A stretch of DNA of 14,147 nt from Gammaproteobacteria bacterium (GTDB lineage Bacteria; Pseudomonadota; Gammaproteobacteria; Steroidobacterales; Steroidobacteraceae). The stretch's first letter is position 1. Every line of letters begins with the position of its first letter. The notes under the pieces were generated by a model. The model made no database searches. It was not told the DNA's origin and saw nothing but the letters and a program-made list of their open reading frames with translations. The stretch lies in assembly GCA_030040235.1 (NCBI GenBank), contig JASHUC010000349.1:1-14147 (forward strand), in the 5' to 3' direction. This document shows positions 12,711 through 14,147 of the stretch, piece by piece. Made by a program: the position numbers and the translations under genes.

Positions 12711-13409
12711 ATGACCGCCGCACCGGGCATTTTCGCCGCTCATCTGCCCCCGCTTGCGGGATCGCTCTTCAGTCTGCTCGCGATCACGAGTCTGCTGCTC
12801 GCGTTCGTGATGCTGGGGTCCCGGTGGCTGAATGAATATCTGATCGCCTTCGCCACCGAATCCTGGCTCATCGCCATCCTCTCCGCGGCCGTGGGCTTTT
12901 ACGGACATTTCCCCGAGCTTTATGGCATCGCGGTGCTCACTGCGTTCTTCCGGGGCCTGGTGCTGCCGTACCTGCTCCTGCGCATCGTCCGGCGGCTCCA
13001 TGTCAACCGGGAGCTGCACGAGCGCCTCGCGCCGAGTTCGAGCCTCGTCGTCGGTGCGTTGCTCGTCGTGTTTGCGTTTGCGGTCTCGACCCATCTCGGG
13101 GCGTCCCTGGGGTTGGCCGGCACCGTCGCCGTGCTCGCGCTCACCGTCATGCTCTCCATGAAGCTCATCGGGTTTCTCATGCTCATGGTGCGAAGCGAGG
13201 TGATCTCGCAGGTTCTCGCCATCTTGGTGCTGGAGAACGGCATCTTCCTGGGGTCGCAGATCCTGGTGCCGGGGATGCCGCTTCTGATCGAACTCGTCAT
13301 TCTGTTCGATCTGCTCGTGGTCGTCGCCTGCTTCGGGGTGCTCGTGCGCTATCTCGTCGTGCACGCCGGCACCTCGAGCACACTCGGCCTGAGGAGCCTC
13401 GTGGGATGA
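12711..13409 (+). CDS. hyfE: HyfE-like membrane subunit
   Basis: A 232-residue protein with about seven hydrophobic helices, near the 216 residues of E. coli HyfE. The C-terminal part contains a NuoK-like helix with LAILVLENGIFL, carrying the membrane-embedded Glu associated with proton transfer, and an earlier KLIGFLMLMVRSEVISQ stretch. HyfE proteins are membrane subunits of hydrogenase-4-type and related energy-converting complexes. The ATG is 1 nt after the hyfC stop, and its own stop overlaps the next ATG (ATGA, 13406-13409), so the three genes are tightly coupled. A HyfD-like gene between C and E, present in E. coli, is absent. Confidence 0.87.
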   Translation: MTAAPGIFAAHLPPLAGSLFSLLAITSLLLAFVMLGSRWLNEYLIAFATESWLIAILSAAVGFYGHFPELYGIAVLTAFFRGLVLPYLLLRIVRRLHVNRELHERLAPSSSLVVGALLVVFAFAVSTHLGASLGLAGTVAVLALTVMLSMKLIGFLMLMVRSEVISQVLAILVLENGIFLGSQILVPGMPLLIELVILFDLLVVVACFGVLVRYLVVHAGTSSTLGLRSLVG

Positions 13410-14147
13410 GCGCGAGCGCCTTCGAATTGGCCTCCGGGCCGCTGGTCGGCATCATTCTGCTCGCGCCACTTGCCGCCATCCTCGGCTGCCTCGCGATTCG
13501 CCGGCCTCGGGCCGCCGAATTTCTCAATCTCTCGGCCGCGATCGCCTCTTTCGGCGCCGTCATCGCGCTCCTCCCACGCGCGCTCCACGGGCCCTATACG
13601 TTCTGCAACGACTACCTGATTGTTGATCCGCTCGGGGCCTGGGTGCTGCTCTCCGTCGCGACCGTGTACCTGCTCGCCTCGATCTATGCCATAGGCTACA
13701 TGCGCGGGGGAGACGATAAGCGCCTGTACCGTTTCTACGCCCTCTTCGCAGGATTCGCGCTCACGACGCTGCTCGGTCCACTCATGAACAACGTGGGCGT
13801 TTACTGGATCGCGATCGAGCTGACGACCCTGGTCAGCACGTTTCTCGTCGGTTTCGAGCGCACGCGCGAGAGCGTCGAGGCCGCCTGGAAGTACATCATC
13901 GTCGTCTCGGCGGGCATTAGCCTCGCGCTCCTGGGAATCATCTTCTACTACTGGGCAGGGAGCTTCGAGCTCGGTGCCACGTACGACCTCACCTGGTCGG
14001 CGCTGCGCGGGGTGGCGCCGCGGATCAATCCCACGATCGCACTCGCCGCCTTTCTGCTCGTCTTCATCGGCTTCGGGACGAAGGTGGGCCTTGCCCCGAT
14101 GCACACCTGGCTCCCCGATGCCCATAGCGAGGGGCCCGCGCCCGTTT
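13406..14147 (+). CDS. hyfF: HyfF-like (NuoN/antiporter-like) subunit, 3' end beyond window
   Basis: The first 247 residues are visible; family members are about 480-530 long. The protein is of the Mrp antiporter/NuoN/HyfF type, a proton-pumping membrane subunit. Seen here: YLIVDPLGAWVLL (70-82), the helix 5 Glu138 in WIAIELTTLVSTFLVGFER, EAAWKYIIVVSAGISLALLG, and the conserved Lys226 region GFGTKVGLAPMHTWLPDAHS (222-241). The region after SE reads GPAPV rather than the more usual AP(S)PV/I. Direct succession after HyfE favours HyfF over HyfB. Later genes of the operon (HyfG/HyfI-like) would show whether a [NiFe] hydrogenase is present. Confidence 0.87.
   Translation, partial: MSASAFELASGPLVGIILLAPLAAILGCLAIRRPRAAEFLNLSAAIASFGAVIALLPRALHGPYTFCNDYLIVDPLGAWVLLSVATVYLLASIYAIGYMRGGDDKRLYRFYALFAGFALTTLLGPLMNNVGVYWIAIELTTLVSTFLVGFERTRESVEAAWKYIIVVSAGISLALLGIIFYYWAGSFELGATYDLTWSALRGVAPRINPTIALAAFLLVFIGFGTKVGLAPMHTWLPDAHSEGPAPV

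Noticed and set aside
12564..13364. Long minus-strand frame opposite the HyfC/HyfE-like genes, and a similar one at 13349-14125
   Set aside because: They are highly charged, low-complexity shadows of hydrophobic membrane-protein genes on the plus strand.
1..14147. CRISPR arrays, tRNA or rRNA genes, insertion sequences
   Set aside because: None found by reading: no regular direct repeats with spacers, no cloverleaf or rRNA signatures, no transposase motifs.

Overview
This is a GC-rich window, most likely from a Gram-negative bacterium (probably a proteobacterium, not proven here). Reasons: sigma70-type TTGnnn-N17-TAnnnT promoters, Shine-Dalgarno sites, GTG/TTG starts, ATGA operon overlaps and a Hyf/Hyc-type membrane complex. 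No rRNA, tRNA, CRISPR, transposase or phage gene is visible.

The main result is that the window looks like a fluoride-responsive island. I read five fluoride (crcB-motif) riboswitch aptamers: A (minus, about 2471-2518), B (plus, 4363-4409), C (plus, 11438-11483), D (plus, 11607-11658) and E (minus, 10267-10316). Each keeps the family core: a GATG just before the 5' strand of the long-range stem, then A(A/G)ACC or a variant, a small hairpin, CTGATG, the 3' strand and CCT(A/G)C or a variant. Each has a candidate promoter just upstream with a 17-nt spacer. No classical fluoride exporter (CrcB/Fluc or CLC-F) lies inside the window. The aptamers instead precede dynamin-like GTPases, a CBS protein, an MFS transporter, a PEP/pyruvate enzyme operon and a Hyf-type complex.

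Layout. (1) 1-2275, minus: an operon of a histidine-phosphatase/phosphoglycerate-mutase-like enzyme, an acetate-uptake-family membrane protein and a PEP-synthase-type ATP/pyruvate-binding protein (cut by the edge), behind riboswitch A. (2) 2556-4214, minus: dynamin-like GTPase 1, fused to a C-terminal region with two CxxC...CxxH units; no riboswitch seen. (3) 4487-8149, plus: a CBS-pair protein, dynamin-like GTPase 2 and an MFS transporter behind riboswitch B. (4) 8167-10242, minus: dynamin-like GTPase 3, with a long helical N-terminal extension, behind riboswitch E. (5) 10569-11351, plus: an orphan P-loop ATPase with a palindromic operator-like site at its promoter. (6) 11768-14147, plus: HyfC-, HyfE- and HyfF-like membrane subunits (the last cut by the edge) behind tandem riboswitches C and D.

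Working together (inference): fluoride inhibits enolase and other Mg-phosphate enzymes, and HF carries protons across membranes. The A operon could restore PEP from pyruvate or acetate without enolase, the Hyf-type complex could help proton balance, the dynamins could repair or remodel the stressed inner membrane, and the MFS protein could export an unknown solute. The control logic looks shared. In B a copy of the 5' strand of the long-range stem overlaps the ribosome-binding site, and in E it overlaps the start codon. Release of that site when fluoride folds the aptamer would switch translation on. B also has a good intrinsic terminator that starts inside the aptamer.
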